From FEN-1297 sp963834015 (GTDB lineage: Bacteria; Bacteroidota; Ignavibacteria; Ignavibacteriales; Ignavibacteriaceae), in NCBI GenBank assembly GCA_963834015.1, contig CAWIAG010000002.1:124001-188000 (forward strand): a stretch of 64,000 bases of DNA, read 5' to 3'. A model generated the notes under the pieces. That model ran no database searches, had not been told where the DNA came from, and was given only the letters and a program-made list of their open reading frames with translations. The position numbers were made by a program, and so were the translations under genes. Position 1 is the stretch's first letter. Every line of letters starts with the position of its first letter. Shown one piece after another: positions 8,138 through 17,494 of the stretch.

Positions 8138-10069
8138 TCACCTTATATTTAAGCCTTCAACGGCAGCGTGAGCATTTTTATTTTCGCAAAATAATTTAAT
8201 TTTTTCAGAAATTCCTTCCGGGTCGATACCAAGCAGATGATGTAGTTCAAGTTGTGTACCGTGGCCGATAAAATTATCCGGTAAACCTATTCTTAATATA
8301 TCGTTTTTATAATTTTTCTCCGCAAAGTACTCCAGGACTGCACTTCCGAATCCTCCGATTAATGAATTTTCTTCAAGAGTAATGATTTTTGTAAATCGTA
8401 CCGATAAGTCATCCAGGAGTTCAACATCCAGAGGTTTAATAAAACGCATGTTTACTATTTCACAATTAATGCCTTCGTTTTCCAGTATCCGGGCCGCCTT
8501 AACAGAATAGTCAACCATACTTCCAACGGCAAGAAGAACAGCATTTTTTCCGTTTTTTATAATCTCTCCTTTACCTATTTCTATCAGGTCAAAGCCTTCT
8601 TTCAAAGGGACACCAAATGCATTTCCTCTGGGATATCTTAATGCAACAGGTCCACCATTATATTTTATGGCCGTAAAGAGCATATCTCTTAATTCAGACT
8701 CATCTTTGGGAGCCATAATCACCATATTTGGCACCATTCTTAAGTAAGAAAGGTCAAAAGCACCGTGGTGAGTAGGGCCGTCGGCGCCAACAAGCCCTGC
8801 CCTATCTAAGACAAAAACCACATGAAGCTTTTGAATGCCAACATCATGAATAATTTGATCAAAAGCTCTTTGGAGAAAAGTTGAATAAATTGCTACTACA
8901 GGAATAACATTTTGAGTAGCAAGACCCGCAGCAAATGTAACGGCATGTTCTTCCGCAATTCCAACATCAAAAAAATTGGCGGGATAACTTTTTTGCAGGA
9001 AATCCATCCCTGAACCATCTGCCATAGCTCCGGTAATACCAACAATATTAGGATTTTCTTTCACAAGTTCAGATATAGCTTTTCCAAATATGGTTGTAAA
9101 TGATGATGTGCCCGATGACTTTTTTAAAGCCTTACCTGTTAACTTATCAAATGGGGTGGATGCATGCAGTCTCTGCTTATCATTTTCAGCAGGTTCATAA
9201 CCTTTACCTTTTTGTGTAATAGCATGCACTAAAATCGGGCCCTTCATAACTTTTACATGCTCAAATATTTTTATCAATTGATGTATATTATGTCCGTTAA
9301 CGGGACCAATATACCTAAACCCTAAAGCTTCAAATAACATTCCCGGAGTGATAATGGCTTTTATCCCATTCTCTAACCTGACGGCAATTTTTCTCAATCT
9401 GTCTCCAAATTGATCAAGCTTTCCCGTAAGATCCCATATTTGTCCTTTAAATTTATTATAATCAGGATGTGCTATTACTTCTGTAAAGTAATTTGAAATT
9501 TGCCAAACATTTGGAGATATGGACATATTGTTGTCATTAAGCACAACTATTAAATCAGATTTAATAAAACCGGAATTGTTCATGGCTTCATAAGCCATAC
9601 CGCCGGTCATTGCACCGTCTCCGATTATAGCAACAACTTTGCGGTTTTCCTTTTTTAAATCTCTTGCCACGGCCATACCAAGCGCCGCGGAAATTGAAGT
9701 TGAAGCGTGCCCTGCACCAAAAGCATCATATTCACTTTCTGATCTTTTTAAAAATCCGCTTATACCATTAAGCTGCCGGATTGATTTTAAAGCATCCTTT
9801 CTCCCCGTTAATATCTTATGTGGATAAGCCTGATGGCCGGTATCCCAAACCACAAGATCATAGGGTGTATTAAAAACTTTATGAACTGCAACCGTAAGTT
9901 CCACAGTACCCAAACCGCCACCGAAATGCCCTCCCACTTCAGCAATTGTATCAACTAAATACTCTCTAATATCAGTACAAAGCTGTTTCAATTGGGATAT
10001 ATCCAACTGACGAACATCTTCAGGATAATTTATCTTTGACAAAATTTCATATTTGCCTGTCTCATTCAT
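8138..10069 (-). CDS. dxs: 1-deoxy-D-xylulose-5-phosphate synthase
   Basis: The thiamine-diphosphate enzyme that joins pyruvate and glyceraldehyde-3-phosphate in the first step of the MEP isoprenoid pathway. At 643 residues it is full length. The thiamine-binding motif is GDGAMTGGMAYEA (150-162); the early catalytic histidine region is GGHFGGGLG (46-54); the transketolase middle domain carries DRAGLVGADGPTHHG. Gene order is xseB, 19 bases, dxs, 7 bases, Gfo/Idh gene. xseB next to dxs recalls the enterobacterial xseB-ispA-dxs order, though no ispA is present here. Confidence 0.96.
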   Translation of the reverse strand: MNETGKYEILSKINYPEDVRQLDISQLKQLCTDIREYLVDTIAEVGGHFGGGLGTVELTVAVHKVFNTPYDLVVWDTGHQAYPHKILTGRKDALKSIRQLNGISGFLKRSESEYDAFGAGHASTSISAALGMAVARDLKKENRKVVAIIGDGAMTGGMAYEAMNNSGFIKSDLIVVLNDNNMSISPNVWQISNYFTEVIAHPDYNKFKGQIWDLTGKLDQFGDRLRKIAVRLENGIKAIITPGMLFEALGFRYIGPVNGHNIHQLIKIFEHVKVMKGPILVHAITQKGKGYEPAENDKQRLHASTPFDKLTGKALKKSSGTSSFTTIFGKAISELVKENPNIVGITGAMADGSGMDFLQKSYPANFFDVGIAEEHAVTFAAGLATQNVIPVVAIYSTFLQRAFDQIIHDVGIQKLHVVFVLDRAGLVGADGPTHHGAFDLSYLRMVPNMVIMAPKDESELRDMLFTAIKYNGGPVALRYPRGNAFGVPLKEGFDLIEIGKGEIIKNGKNAVLLAVGSMVDYSVKAARILENEGINCEIVNMRFIKPLDVELLDDLSVRFTKIITLEENSLIGGFGSAVLEYFAEKNYKNDILRIGLPDNFIGHGTQLELHHLLGIDPEGISEKIKLFCENKNAHAAVEGLNIR

Positions 10070-10088
10070 CTTAAAAGCGCTCCAATAT

Positions 10089-10328
10089 TTATTCTTCCGC
10101 CAATCCCTTTGGGTTTAATGAAAGTTCGTCTAATTTCTTCTTCAATTGAGTAACTTTCAGCTCTGCTTCATTTAATGTTGAAATACAGTTTTTGGAAAGT
10201 TCAATCCCCTCTTCATACAAGTTAATTGCCTCATCCAAACCGATATCGTCTTTTTCAAGCAAAGATGAAATTTCCTCAAGCCTAATTAACTTGCTTTCAA
10301 AACTATTTTTATCAGTCTTCTTCGCCAT
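10089..10328 (-). CDS. xseB: exodeoxyribonuclease VII small subunit
   Basis: A 79-residue, mostly helical acidic protein with the XseB pattern: FESKLIRLEEISSLLE, then LDEAINLYEEGIEL and a C-terminal coiled-coil helix ending KKLDEL. It binds the XseA large subunit to form exonuclease VII, which degrades single-stranded DNA. It is 71 bases downstream of xseA and 19 bases upstream of dxs on the same strand. Confidence 0.93.
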   Translation of the reverse strand: MAKKTDKNSFESKLIRLEEISSLLEKDDIGLDEAINLYEEGIELSKNCISTLNEAELKVTQLKKKLDELSLNPKGLAEE

Positions 10329-10399
10329 AAAGGATTTTGTTTTTACTTTTAAAATTAATCATTTAAATTATGATATTCCTGCATAAAGCAAAACTAACT

Positions 10400-11581
10400 T
10401 CATGTTACTTTATTATTAACAATTACTTCATTATCGTAAAATTTCAATATAGATTCTTTATTTTTATTAAAATTTACTGCTCTTGTAATAAATTTCGAAT
10501 CTTGTTTTACAAGAACAAATCCTTTTTTTAATAATTTCTCAACATTATGCGCTTCAATCTGGCTGGAAAGAACCGACAGCCTGTTTCCAGCAAGTAATAA
10601 TTTCCTGTCAATATTTTGAATCAGCCTATAAGTTATGTTATCCGTTTCCTGAGATTTTTTATGCACAATATCCACAGGAATTCTAAATCCATAAGAATTA
10701 ATAAAATTACTTATTTTTCTTTTAACTTCAATTAAGATCCGGGATAGATTTTGAGTAGAATTAACAGTAAAATCATTTATAAATGAATATACATCTTCCT
10801 TATCCGGAGTAGCAAGTTCCATCGCTGCGGAAGGAGTTGGAGCCCTTAAATCAGCAACAAAATCCGCAATTGTAAAATCTATTTCGTGCCCAACACCCGA
10901 TATGACAGGAATACGGGACTTAAAAATTTCTCTTGCCACAATTTCCTCATTAAACGCCCACAAGTCTTCAATAGATCCTCCGCCTCTTCCTACGATAATT
11001 ACATCTATGTCATTTCTTTCATTAAGCAATCTTATACTTCCCGCGATTGTTTCTGCAGCGCCACTTCCCTGCACCTGGGAAGATGCAATAATCAGTTCTA
11101 CCAAAGGAAATCTTCGTTTTGCAACGCTTATCATATCTTTAACTGCCGCTCCGTCAATCGCAGTTACAATGCCTATTTTTTCAGGAAAAACCGGGATTGG
11201 CTTCTTAAATTCATCTTTGAATAATCCTTCGGCAGCAAGCTTTTGCTTTAATAATTCGAAAGCTGCCTGAAGCTCCCCTATTCCTGCCGGTTTCATTGAT
11301 TTTACATCAAATTGGTAGTTCCCTCTCGGTGGATATACAGTGATTCTCCCGCTAACTATTATCTTCATTCCATCCTGAGGTGTGAAGAAGACATAGCTAT
11401 TTAACCCTTTCCACATTGTGCAGTTAATAACTGCATTCGAATCTTTCAGATTAAAATACCAATGCCCGGAAACATGTGCTTTAAAATTAGATATTTCTCC
11501 AACAATGCTAATCTGAGAAAAGTTATCTTCCAGGCTAAGTTTGATCTGGTTTGTTAATTCAGATACTGTTAAAATTTCCAT
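10400..11581 (-). CDS. xseA: exodeoxyribonuclease VII large subunit
   Basis: N-terminal OB-fold (about 1-100, with SHVSGHWYFNLKD-like sequence) followed by the exonuclease VII catalytic region: GIVTAIDGAAVKDM, VIIVGRGGGSIEDLWAFNEE and ISGVGHEIDFTIADFVAD, all diagnostic; a coiled-coil segment then leads to the C-terminus. At 393 residues it is slightly shorter than the E. coli protein. It heads the operon xseA-xseB-dxs-Gfo/Idh-regulator-kinase. ATG 11581 starts directly at the OB-fold. Confidence 0.95.
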   Translation of the reverse strand: MEILTVSELTNQIKLSLEDNFSQISIVGEISNFKAHVSGHWYFNLKDSNAVINCTMWKGLNSYVFFTPQDGMKIIVSGRITVYPPRGNYQFDVKSMKPAGIGELQAAFELLKQKLAAEGLFKDEFKKPIPVFPEKIGIVTAIDGAAVKDMISVAKRRFPLVELIIASSQVQGSGAAETIAGSIRLLNERNDIDVIIVGRGGGSIEDLWAFNEEIVAREIFKSRIPVISGVGHEIDFTIADFVADLRAPTPSAAMELATPDKEDVYSFINDFTVNSTQNLSRILIEVKRKISNFINSYGFRIPVDIVHKKSQETDNITYRLIQNIDRKLLLAGNRLSVLSSQIEAHNVEKLLKKGFVLVKQDSKFITRAVNFNKNKESILKFYDNEVIVNNKVT

Positions 11582-11936
11582 AAGTAAGTTTAAAGTTCAA
11601 AGGCCAAAGTTCAAAGTGCAAAAATCAATAAATATCAATTTTGATTGTTTATCATATAACTTTGAAATAAATACTGCGGTTAATTAATCTACCTTAATTG
11701 AAAAATTTTACACAGCATTCCCTATGCCTTTTGGAAAAAAGGTTTTATCACAGATTTGCAAAGTTAAGTAATAATTATAACAAGGCTTTTAATAAAATCA
11801 AATTATATTATTATTGATCGAAGATTATTTAATTTTGATATATTAATTTTTTTTTCTTAATTACAATTTAAAAATCAATTATAATTTTTAGTTATCCGGA
11901 AGAAAACGGGATAAAAAATATTAACACAAAAAGAAA
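11582..11936. other. divergent intergenic region between xseA and a GNAT gene
   Basis: 355 AT-rich bases that should hold promoters for both divergent genes. Immediately upstream of xseA (about 11587-11625) is a short imperfect direct repeat of AAAGTTCAAAG, twice, spaced by GCC and followed by a decayed third unit. No RNA gene or ORF of note is seen. Confidence 0.5.
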
Positions 11937-12422
11937 ATGATAAGATCCGTCAAGCCTGCAGATGCAGGCAGCCTCTGCAATATTTATAATCAATACATTA
12001 TAAATACAACGATTACATTTGAGGAAAATCCAGTGTCAATTCCTGAGATGGAGACCCGTATTAAAAATACTGTTATTTCCTATCCATGGTTAGTTTATGA
12101 AGAAAACGGGATAATTTTAGGTTATACCTATGCTCAAAAATGGAAAGAAAGATCAGCTTACCGTTACTCTGTTGAGACAGGAATTTACCTGGATAGAGAG
12201 TGTAAAGGCAAAGGAATTGGTACTTTACTTAAAGGAGAATTATTAGAAGTGCTGAAAAAAAAATCGATACATGCAGTAATATGCGGGATTGCATTACCGA
12301 ATCCGGCGAGCATTGCTTTATGTGAGAAATTTGGTTTTGAAAAAGTTGCGCATTTTAAAAATGTAGGCTATAAAATGGACAAATGGATTGACGTAGGTTA
12401 TTGGCAACTAATTTTGGAATAA
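11937..12422 (+). CDS. GNAT N-acetyltransferase, phosphinothricin acetyltransferase-like
   Basis: A 161-residue single-domain acetyltransferase. It begins IRSVKPADAGSLCNIYNQYI and has TFEENPVS, features of the Pat/Bar/YncA subgroup, with the acetyl-CoA loop in the ECKGKGIGTLL region (about 90-101) and a late LCEKFGFEKVAHFKNVG strand-helix. Relatives acetylate amino groups of small molecules such as methionine sulfone or phosphinothricin; the natural substrate here is unknown. It is 43 bases upstream of the UPF0158 gene and probably co-transcribed with it. Confidence 0.85.
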   Translation: MIRSVKPADAGSLCNIYNQYIINTTITFEENPVSIPEMETRIKNTVISYPWLVYEENGIILGYTYAQKWKERSAYRYSVETGIYLDRECKGKGIGTLLKGELLEVLKKKSIHAVICGIALPNPASIALCEKFGFEKVAHFKNVGYKMDKWIDVGYWQLILE

Positions 12423-12465
12423 ATTATAACATTTGAATAAAAATTAATTTTAAGAGGATAGTAAT

Positions 12466-12900
12466 ATGGAACTAACACAGGATCAAATAAAATCTATAGC
12501 TGAAGAGATTGAAATGGGAATGAAGGTATTTGTTCATCTTGAGACAAAAGATATTAAATCTCTTCCTGACTTTGATAACGATATCGTTCTTGATGAAGAA
12601 ATATGGGAGGATGCTATTAAAGAAATAGAAGAAGACATAGATAATTATCTGCAATTCGATCCGTTATCTTCACGAGAATCATTCAGTATTATGGGTGAGT
12701 TTGCCGGAAACGTAAAAGATGAAGAGCTTCGTGATAAATTATTTCAGAGCCTGAACATGTCCAAACCATTTAAGCATTTTAAAGAAATTATAGATAATTC
12801 AGGGGATTTCAGAGATGAATGGTTTGCGTATAGAGAATCAAAATATATTGAATTTGTTAAAGAGCAATTAGACAGGTATAATAATAAGCTGCCTGAATAA
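12466..12900 (+). CDS. UPF0158 family protein
   Basis: A 144-residue, strongly acidic, soluble protein. The order of segments matches the uncharacterised UPF0158 family: an N-terminal helix, a short strand region (VFVHLETKDI), an acidic helix, then FKEIIDNSGDFRDEWFAYRESKY, whose F..F...I......WF.YR pattern is typical. AGAGGA precedes the ATG. Function is unknown for the family as a whole. Confidence 0.75.
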   Translation: MELTQDQIKSIAEEIEMGMKVFVHLETKDIKSLPDFDNDIVLDEEIWEDAIKEIEEDIDNYLQFDPLSSRESFSIMGEFAGNVKDEELRDKLFQSLNMSKPFKHFKEIIDNSGDFRDEWFAYRESKYIEFVKEQLDRYNNKLPE

Positions 12901-12955
12901 GTTCCGTAAGGTTAAAAAACAGCTTGATATGAGGTTTTTAATTTATGATTCTATT

Positions 12956-13010
12956 TGCGTGCTCCGCGAGAAAATATTCCCTTACAGAGCACACAGAGTA
13001 ATTTTTTTTA
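12956..13010 (+). terminator. probable terminator after the UPF0158 gene
   Basis: TGCGTGCTC (12956-12964) can pair with GAGCACACA (12987-12995) with one mismatch across a 22-base loop, followed shortly by a run of eight T (from about 13002). It lies between two convergent genes. The long loop makes it weaker than a textbook terminator. Confidence 0.45.
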
Positions 13011-13032
13011 TTCAGTAAAAGTTATCATTTTA

Positions 13033-14565
13033 TTATTTCTTGTCAAAAACCATCGTTATCTTTCTTCTGCCCCGTGCTGAATTTGATGATTGAACAATGA
13101 ACAATATTTTTCCCTGATCCTGTAAAAACCATTTTTCATCATTATTCATTTCTATGGTTCTATCACCAAATTTAAACGTTGCCTTTGAAGCAACATAAAG
13201 AGTATCAAATTTGGATGACCAATTGGCCTTATTTTTCACAGGCGCATTAAACATTTCGGACTTATTCTCTTTGCCATCAAGAGTAAGGTGGTCAACAGTA
13301 ATTCTATCTTCAGTATATTCCTGGACAATTGTTCTTTGAATAGTAAGAATATTTTCACTTTGTGTAATTTGGAGCAGTGACGGAAGATTGCCCGTACCCA
13401 TATTATCAAGAATACTTTTTTCTTCATTAAAAACCCAATTGCCTGAAAAGTCGGTTTTGGATTTCAAACTATCATATATAGGGGGGAGTCCGCATATCAA
13501 ACGGTATGGGTTCAATATTTTACAATAAACAGAATCATTATAGCATAACACACGTGAATCGTTCATAATTTCATCGTATTGTTTTTTAAAAGTGTTTCTA
13601 ACCATACCAGCCCAAGTAATATAGTATGCCCACATAGGCTGACTCTTGAGTATATCAGAAGTTGGAGGATTTCCAACTTCTGCAAGGGCAATTACTTTAC
13701 CGTTTGCTAACTTTTCCAGGGTTTCGTAATAAATCTGGTTAAAATCTCTTCCGTATACATCCAGTGAGAGAACGTCAACAAAATTGCTCCCGGGAAAATA
13801 ATATGAGAAATCACGTTCCGGTTTACTAGGCCTGTCTACGCTCCAAACCCAAATCAAATTATTAAGTTTATGATAATTTACAAGCCTGTCAAATAGCTGG
13901 CGGTAGAGCGCAGCAGTGCCATTTTTGCCCTGTCTTCCTCCCCACCAAAACCAGTCACCATTCATTTCATGGTACGGCCTCCAAAGAATTGGAACATGAG
14001 CATCCCTGAGCAACTTCAAATAAAATGCTATTGAATCTACCTGGGCGCACCAATGATTGTATATTTTAGTTCCGGGTGTAAGCAAATCTTCATACTGTTG
14101 ATCTAATAATTTACCTTGTACACTTGCTAAAGAATCAGGCGAGGCTTTTCCGGCTGACATTTGAAAAACAACCGGTTCATCTGCAGTGGGTGGAACAGCA
14201 TGCCACATTAGTGCAACAATATGACCGGCTTGATGTTGTTTTATAGCTTCATTTACAATGTCTTTTCTTGCCAGATACGAATCTTTATCCCCATCCTTTG
14301 CAAATCCAAAATCGCTGCTAAATATCACAGGTGTTTTACCGATATATTTTGAAGCAAATTCCGAATTCTCGTCTTTAGTATTTGGAAAATTATGCTGGCC
14401 GGTAAGTATATATTTGCCTGATATATTATATAATAAATTCAGAAGCGCTTTTGCTTCAGGTGCAGCATTATGATTTGCAGGCTTTAAATCGCCAGCCTTG
14501 ACATTGATAGCTGTACTTAAAAACACAATAAGCAATATTGGCCGGGATATCCGGTAAAAGTTCAT
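13033..14565 (-). CDS. GH26 beta-mannanase with C-terminal lipocalin-like domain
   Basis: Secreted endo-1,4-beta-mannanase (hydrolysis of mannan or glucomannan backbones). Signal peptide at 1-24. The GH26 catalytic domain spans about 30-370: WRPYHEMNGDWFWW gives the acid/base E200 and IALAEVGNP the nucleophile E296. A further ~140 residues (about 370-510) look like an all-beta lipocalin-like fold (starting DFSGNWVFNEEKS) that is not part of GH26; its role is unknown. No sorting domain or lipobox is present, so it is probably periplasmic or released. A second, shorter GH26 gene lies at 38727. Confidence 0.9.
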   Translation of the reverse strand: MNFYRISRPILLIVFLSTAINVKAGDLKPANHNAAPEAKALLNLLYNISGKYILTGQHNFPNTKDENSEFASKYIGKTPVIFSSDFGFAKDGDKDSYLARKDIVNEAIKQHQAGHIVALMWHAVPPTADEPVVFQMSAGKASPDSLASVQGKLLDQQYEDLLTPGTKIYNHWCAQVDSIAFYLKLLRDAHVPILWRPYHEMNGDWFWWGGRQGKNGTAALYRQLFDRLVNYHKLNNLIWVWSVDRPSKPERDFSYYFPGSNFVDVLSLDVYGRDFNQIYYETLEKLANGKVIALAEVGNPPTSDILKSQPMWAYYITWAGMVRNTFKKQYDEIMNDSRVLCYNDSVYCKILNPYRLICGLPPIYDSLKSKTDFSGNWVFNEEKSILDNMGTGNLPSLLQITQSENILTIQRTIVQEYTEDRITVDHLTLDGKENKSEMFNAPVKNKANWSSKFDTLYVASKATFKFGDRTIEMNNDEKWFLQDQGKILFIVQSSNSARGRRKITMVFDKK

Positions 14566-14698
14566 AATTTAATCTCCTTTACAATATTACACAGAAAAAT
14601 ACTTAACATTAAATAGAAACATCTGATTAGCTGAATTTACGCATATATTAAGAATTTCAATAAGTAGCTTCGAGTTTTTGGCATAACCATCACTTTGT
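14566..14698. promoter_or_regulatory. upstream region of GH26 gene
   Basis: About 130 bases of AT-rich DNA directly before the minus-strand GH26 start, with AAAGGAG as Shine-Dalgarno. The promoter must lie here unless transcription continues from the gene at 14996-15841; no defined operator can be named. Confidence 0.3.
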
Positions 14699-14857
14699 GA
14701 AACTTGGGGAATAATGACGCTCAGGCTTTAGCCACAATTTTCATATCATTTTTGGCTTGGCATCCATCCCTTTGGGAAAAGCCAAAAGTGTTTTGTAATT
14801 TATCGATCCCGGCATAAATGTCGGGGCTGATTTAAATATCATTTGCGTAACTTCATT
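14699..14857. repeat. dispersed intergenic repeat, copy 1
   Basis: This segment closely matches 54094-54287. Shared blocks include AATTTTCATATCAT, then TTGGCTTGGCATCCATCCC with TTTGGGAAAAGCC right after it, then GGCATAAATGTCGGGGCT and ATTTGCGTAACTTCA. CCCGGCAT-AA-ATGTCGGGG forms a near-perfect hairpin, and GGCTT...AAAAGCC another. Relative to copy 2 it lacks about 35 bases in the first third. It is non-coding. Confidence 0.8.
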
Positions 14858-14995
14858 GAATAATACATTTATACGCCGACTTTGTGAATATATGAGAAAA
14901 AATATTATCGCCATGGCTTATTAAAAACATGAAGAAAATTCAATTAATAAATTTTAAGCTTTAAAGGACCACTTACTTTCCCAAAAAATTACGAC

Positions 14996-15841
14996 TTAAA
15001 AATAAACTGAGAAGAAACTGGAATACAATCCTAAAGATATTTCACTAAAATTAATTCCGCTATTACCAGGCTGAATATTATACCTATAACGCGAATACAG
15101 AGTAAATGTATTAAATAGTTTTACTAAACCTAATGAAAGTTCCCCGCTTACACCATTAAAACCCTTAAAAGTTGTAAACCAATTGACGCCGGGAGAAAAA
15201 TATTCAATAAACGGAAGAGTAATTATTTGTTTATAACCCAGCCTGAAAAAGTTTTGATCCGGCGCCCGGAATACGTGTGAATATTCTGCAGAAAAATACC
15301 CGATTGGATAAGTGTAGTCAGGAGATCTTAATGAAATTAAGGGAACTTCTTTAGTCAGGCTAAAATAACTATAGCTATTTTGCCAAACATTAACAGGTGA
15401 AGGAAGAGCAAAAACTGCCCCTCCAAATAAGCACAAAAACAGGAAGTTTGATTCACTTTGAATTTTCATTTCGCCCGGAAGATCAAAGTCATAACCCCCG
15501 GTTTTATATTCTTTTCCGGAAGAGTCTTTAATAATTATTGTAAACGGAACTGATTTTGTTTTAAAGCTCAATTTAGTTAATTCCACTTTTAAGCTATGAT
15601 TCGTAGTTAAAGTATCCGATACATTATACTCATACCTTTTATCAATAATTATTTTGGATTTACAATTAATATCAGTAAAAAAAGTGAGAAGAAAGGAATG
15701 AGGCATATCGGGTGTAACATATGAATCAATAATAGTTATATCAACTGAATCAGCACCGGATTTATTTTGGAGAGCAAAATCTGTAGAGATAAGCAATAAT
15801 GATAATTGGATTAATATTATAAGTTTTTGAAAAGTGTTCAT
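14996..15841 (-). CDS. secreted protein of unknown function, probable membrane beta-strands
   Basis: 281 residues from the ATG at 15841, which begins a signal peptide (MNTFQKLIILIQLSLLLIST); the frame is open up to TTG 15919 but that extension is not signal-like. About residues 40-125 resemble a small beta-sandwich; a hydrophobic segment (FLFLCLFGGAVFAL) follows, then aromatic-rich strands ending SLGLYSSFFSVYF. A terminal Phe and glycine/aromatic strands suggest outer-membrane insertion. No family is recognised. It is about 90 bases downstream of the PLP-enzyme gene on the same strand. Confidence 0.6.
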   Translation of the reverse strand: MNTFQKLIILIQLSLLLISTDFALQNKSGADSVDITIIDSYVTPDMPHSFLLTFFTDINCKSKIIIDKRYEYNVSDTLTTNHSLKVELTKLSFKTKSVPFTIIIKDSSGKEYKTGGYDFDLPGEMKIQSESNFLFLCLFGGAVFALPSPVNVWQNSYSYFSLTKEVPLISLRSPDYTYPIGYFSAEYSHVFRAPDQNFFRLGYKQIITLPFIEYFSPGVNWFTTFKGFNGVSGELSLGLVKLFNTFTLYSRYRYNIQPGNSGINFSEISLGLYSSFFSVYF

Positions 15842-15933
15842 AAACATTATTTTTCTTATGATGTAAAAAAAGGCTGCATAAATAATTTTAAATTTAGGCG
15901 ACCCGGCTACAAATATCAAAAATGGAAATCACT

Positions 15934-17262
15934 TTAAATTGTACTTAAGCATTCTTCCAAATCCATAAGTACATCGTCAGTATTTTCAATGCCCGCAGCA
16001 ACCCTGATACCACCCGGGTCTATCTTATATTCAAGCAACTTTTCAATAGGGACCATGGAATGTGTCATCGAAGCAGGGTGTTCAATTAATGTTCTAATAT
16101 GCCCCAAGCTAACGGCAAGAGTCATTGTGTAAGCTTTTTTAGCCGCAATATTCATAAATTTTTTAGCTTTTTCCTTACTATCAAGCGGAGATGTTCCTTT
16201 GAGTACAAAATACAATAAACTACCGGGCGCAAAATTGCCGTTGAAGTCGGTCATTTGAAGCTTTGCAATTTCATAGTATTTGGAATCAGGTAAGCCGGGA
16301 TAGTTAACAAACTCTACTTTCGGATGCTTATTAAGGAACTCAGCAATTTTTTGAGCAGATTTAATTTGCTGCCTCACTCTAATATGGAGAGTCGGTAGGC
16401 CGTATGTTGTCACGGTCCAGGCGCTTCTGTTATTTAGAACAGCACCAAAATCTTTTCTATATAATAAAAGTATATCTCTATACTTCTTTTTTCCTACCAC
16501 AACACCGCCCATGTCGGTACCAAATCCTCCAATACCTTTCGTCAAAGAATTTACGCTAAAGTTAGCTCCAAGTTCAATAGGTCGCTGACAATATGGAGTA
16601 GCAAATGTATTGTCAACAACTATTTTAATTTTATCAACTTCTTCACGCTCTTTATTTACATTATCAATAATATTTCTGATAGCCCTGATGTTAATAATAT
16701 CAAGATTTGGGTTCGAAGGGGACTCAAAGTAAATCACCTTCGTTTTTTGATTAATTGATTTTACAAGATTTTCCTCATTAGTCAGATCCACTAAATTTAT
16801 TTTTATATTGTACCTTGGGTACCAATTAATAAATAAAGAATATGTACATCCATAAAGTGTATGATGTGCGATCACTTCATCGCCGGATTTTGTTAATGCA
16901 CCCATGATTCCTGATATTGCTCCCATACCCGTAGCAAATGTAACGGCTATATCTCCGCGTTCAACATAAGCCAGATTTTCTTCGAGCATGTCCTTGTTTG
17001 GTTCGCCCAACCTGTCATAGATATATATCGGTATAGGGTCCTCGCCTGTTACCGGTGAATTGGCAAACTCAGTAAACCCTTCTGCTCCCCTCTCAACCGA
17101 ATCAAGCCTGTAAAAAACTGATGCAGATATAGGGGGAAGAACGTGATGTGAATAATCCCATTTTTTGGAGACATTCTTTCCATAGATTAAATTTGTTTCC
17201 ATGGAATATTTGGTCTCATCAATGGAATTATCTTCTTTATTTGGTAAATCTTGCTTTTCCAT
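15934..17262 (-). CDS. Cys/Met metabolism PLP-dependent enzyme (trans-sulfuration family)
   Basis: A cytoplasmic fold-type I PLP enzyme of 442 residues. Family marks are IYDRLGEPN (81-89), ATGMGAISG (110-118, phosphate binding), VVDNTFATP (215-223) and the PLP lysine in SLTKGIGGFG (K242). This is the cystathionine gamma-synthase / gamma-lyase / O-acetylhomoserine sulfhydrylase group; which reaction it performs cannot be decided by eye. The first ~40 residues are an acidic extension beyond the usual start. It follows def-fmt with a 230-base gap, so it may have its own promoter. Confidence 0.85.
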   Translation of the reverse strand: MEKQDLPNKEDNSIDETKYSMETNLIYGKNVSKKWDYSHHVLPPISASVFYRLDSVERGAEGFTEFANSPVTGEDPIPIYIYDRLGEPNKDMLEENLAYVERGDIAVTFATGMGAISGIMGALTKSGDEVIAHHTLYGCTYSLFINWYPRYNIKINLVDLTNEENLVKSINQKTKVIYFESPSNPNLDIINIRAIRNIIDNVNKEREEVDKIKIVVDNTFATPYCQRPIELGANFSVNSLTKGIGGFGTDMGGVVVGKKKYRDILLLYRKDFGAVLNNRSAWTVTTYGLPTLHIRVRQQIKSAQKIAEFLNKHPKVEFVNYPGLPDSKYYEIAKLQMTDFNGNFAPGSLLYFVLKGTSPLDSKEKAKKFMNIAAKKAYTMTLAVSLGHIRTLIEHPASMTHSMVPIEKLLEYKIDPGGIRVAAGIENTDDVLMDLEECLSTI

Positions 17263-17494
17263 TTTTATAATTCCAAAAAATTTTTTAAAATATTTGAGAT
17301 TAATTTACAGAGAAATCCTCTGAATTAGTAGGAAAATGGAAAATCTTCACAAACAGATATTGATGTGTTAAGAAATTACTTTTAATTATTTTTTTAAAAT
17401 TGGAATAAAGTGCTGGTTATTAGAAAAAAACACAAAACTATTATTAAATCAAACACTTTATAAGAAGATTATAACAAAAGACTAATAGAATGAC

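Noticed and set aside
10886..11270. Plus-strand ORFs of 112 and 122 residues opposite xseA
   Set aside because: They lie wholly antisense to a well-conserved gene and have no protein-like features; shadow frames.
11587..11625. AAAGTTCAAAG direct repeats as a CRISPR or iteron array
   Set aside because: Only two to three imperfect units with no regular spacers; too few for either.
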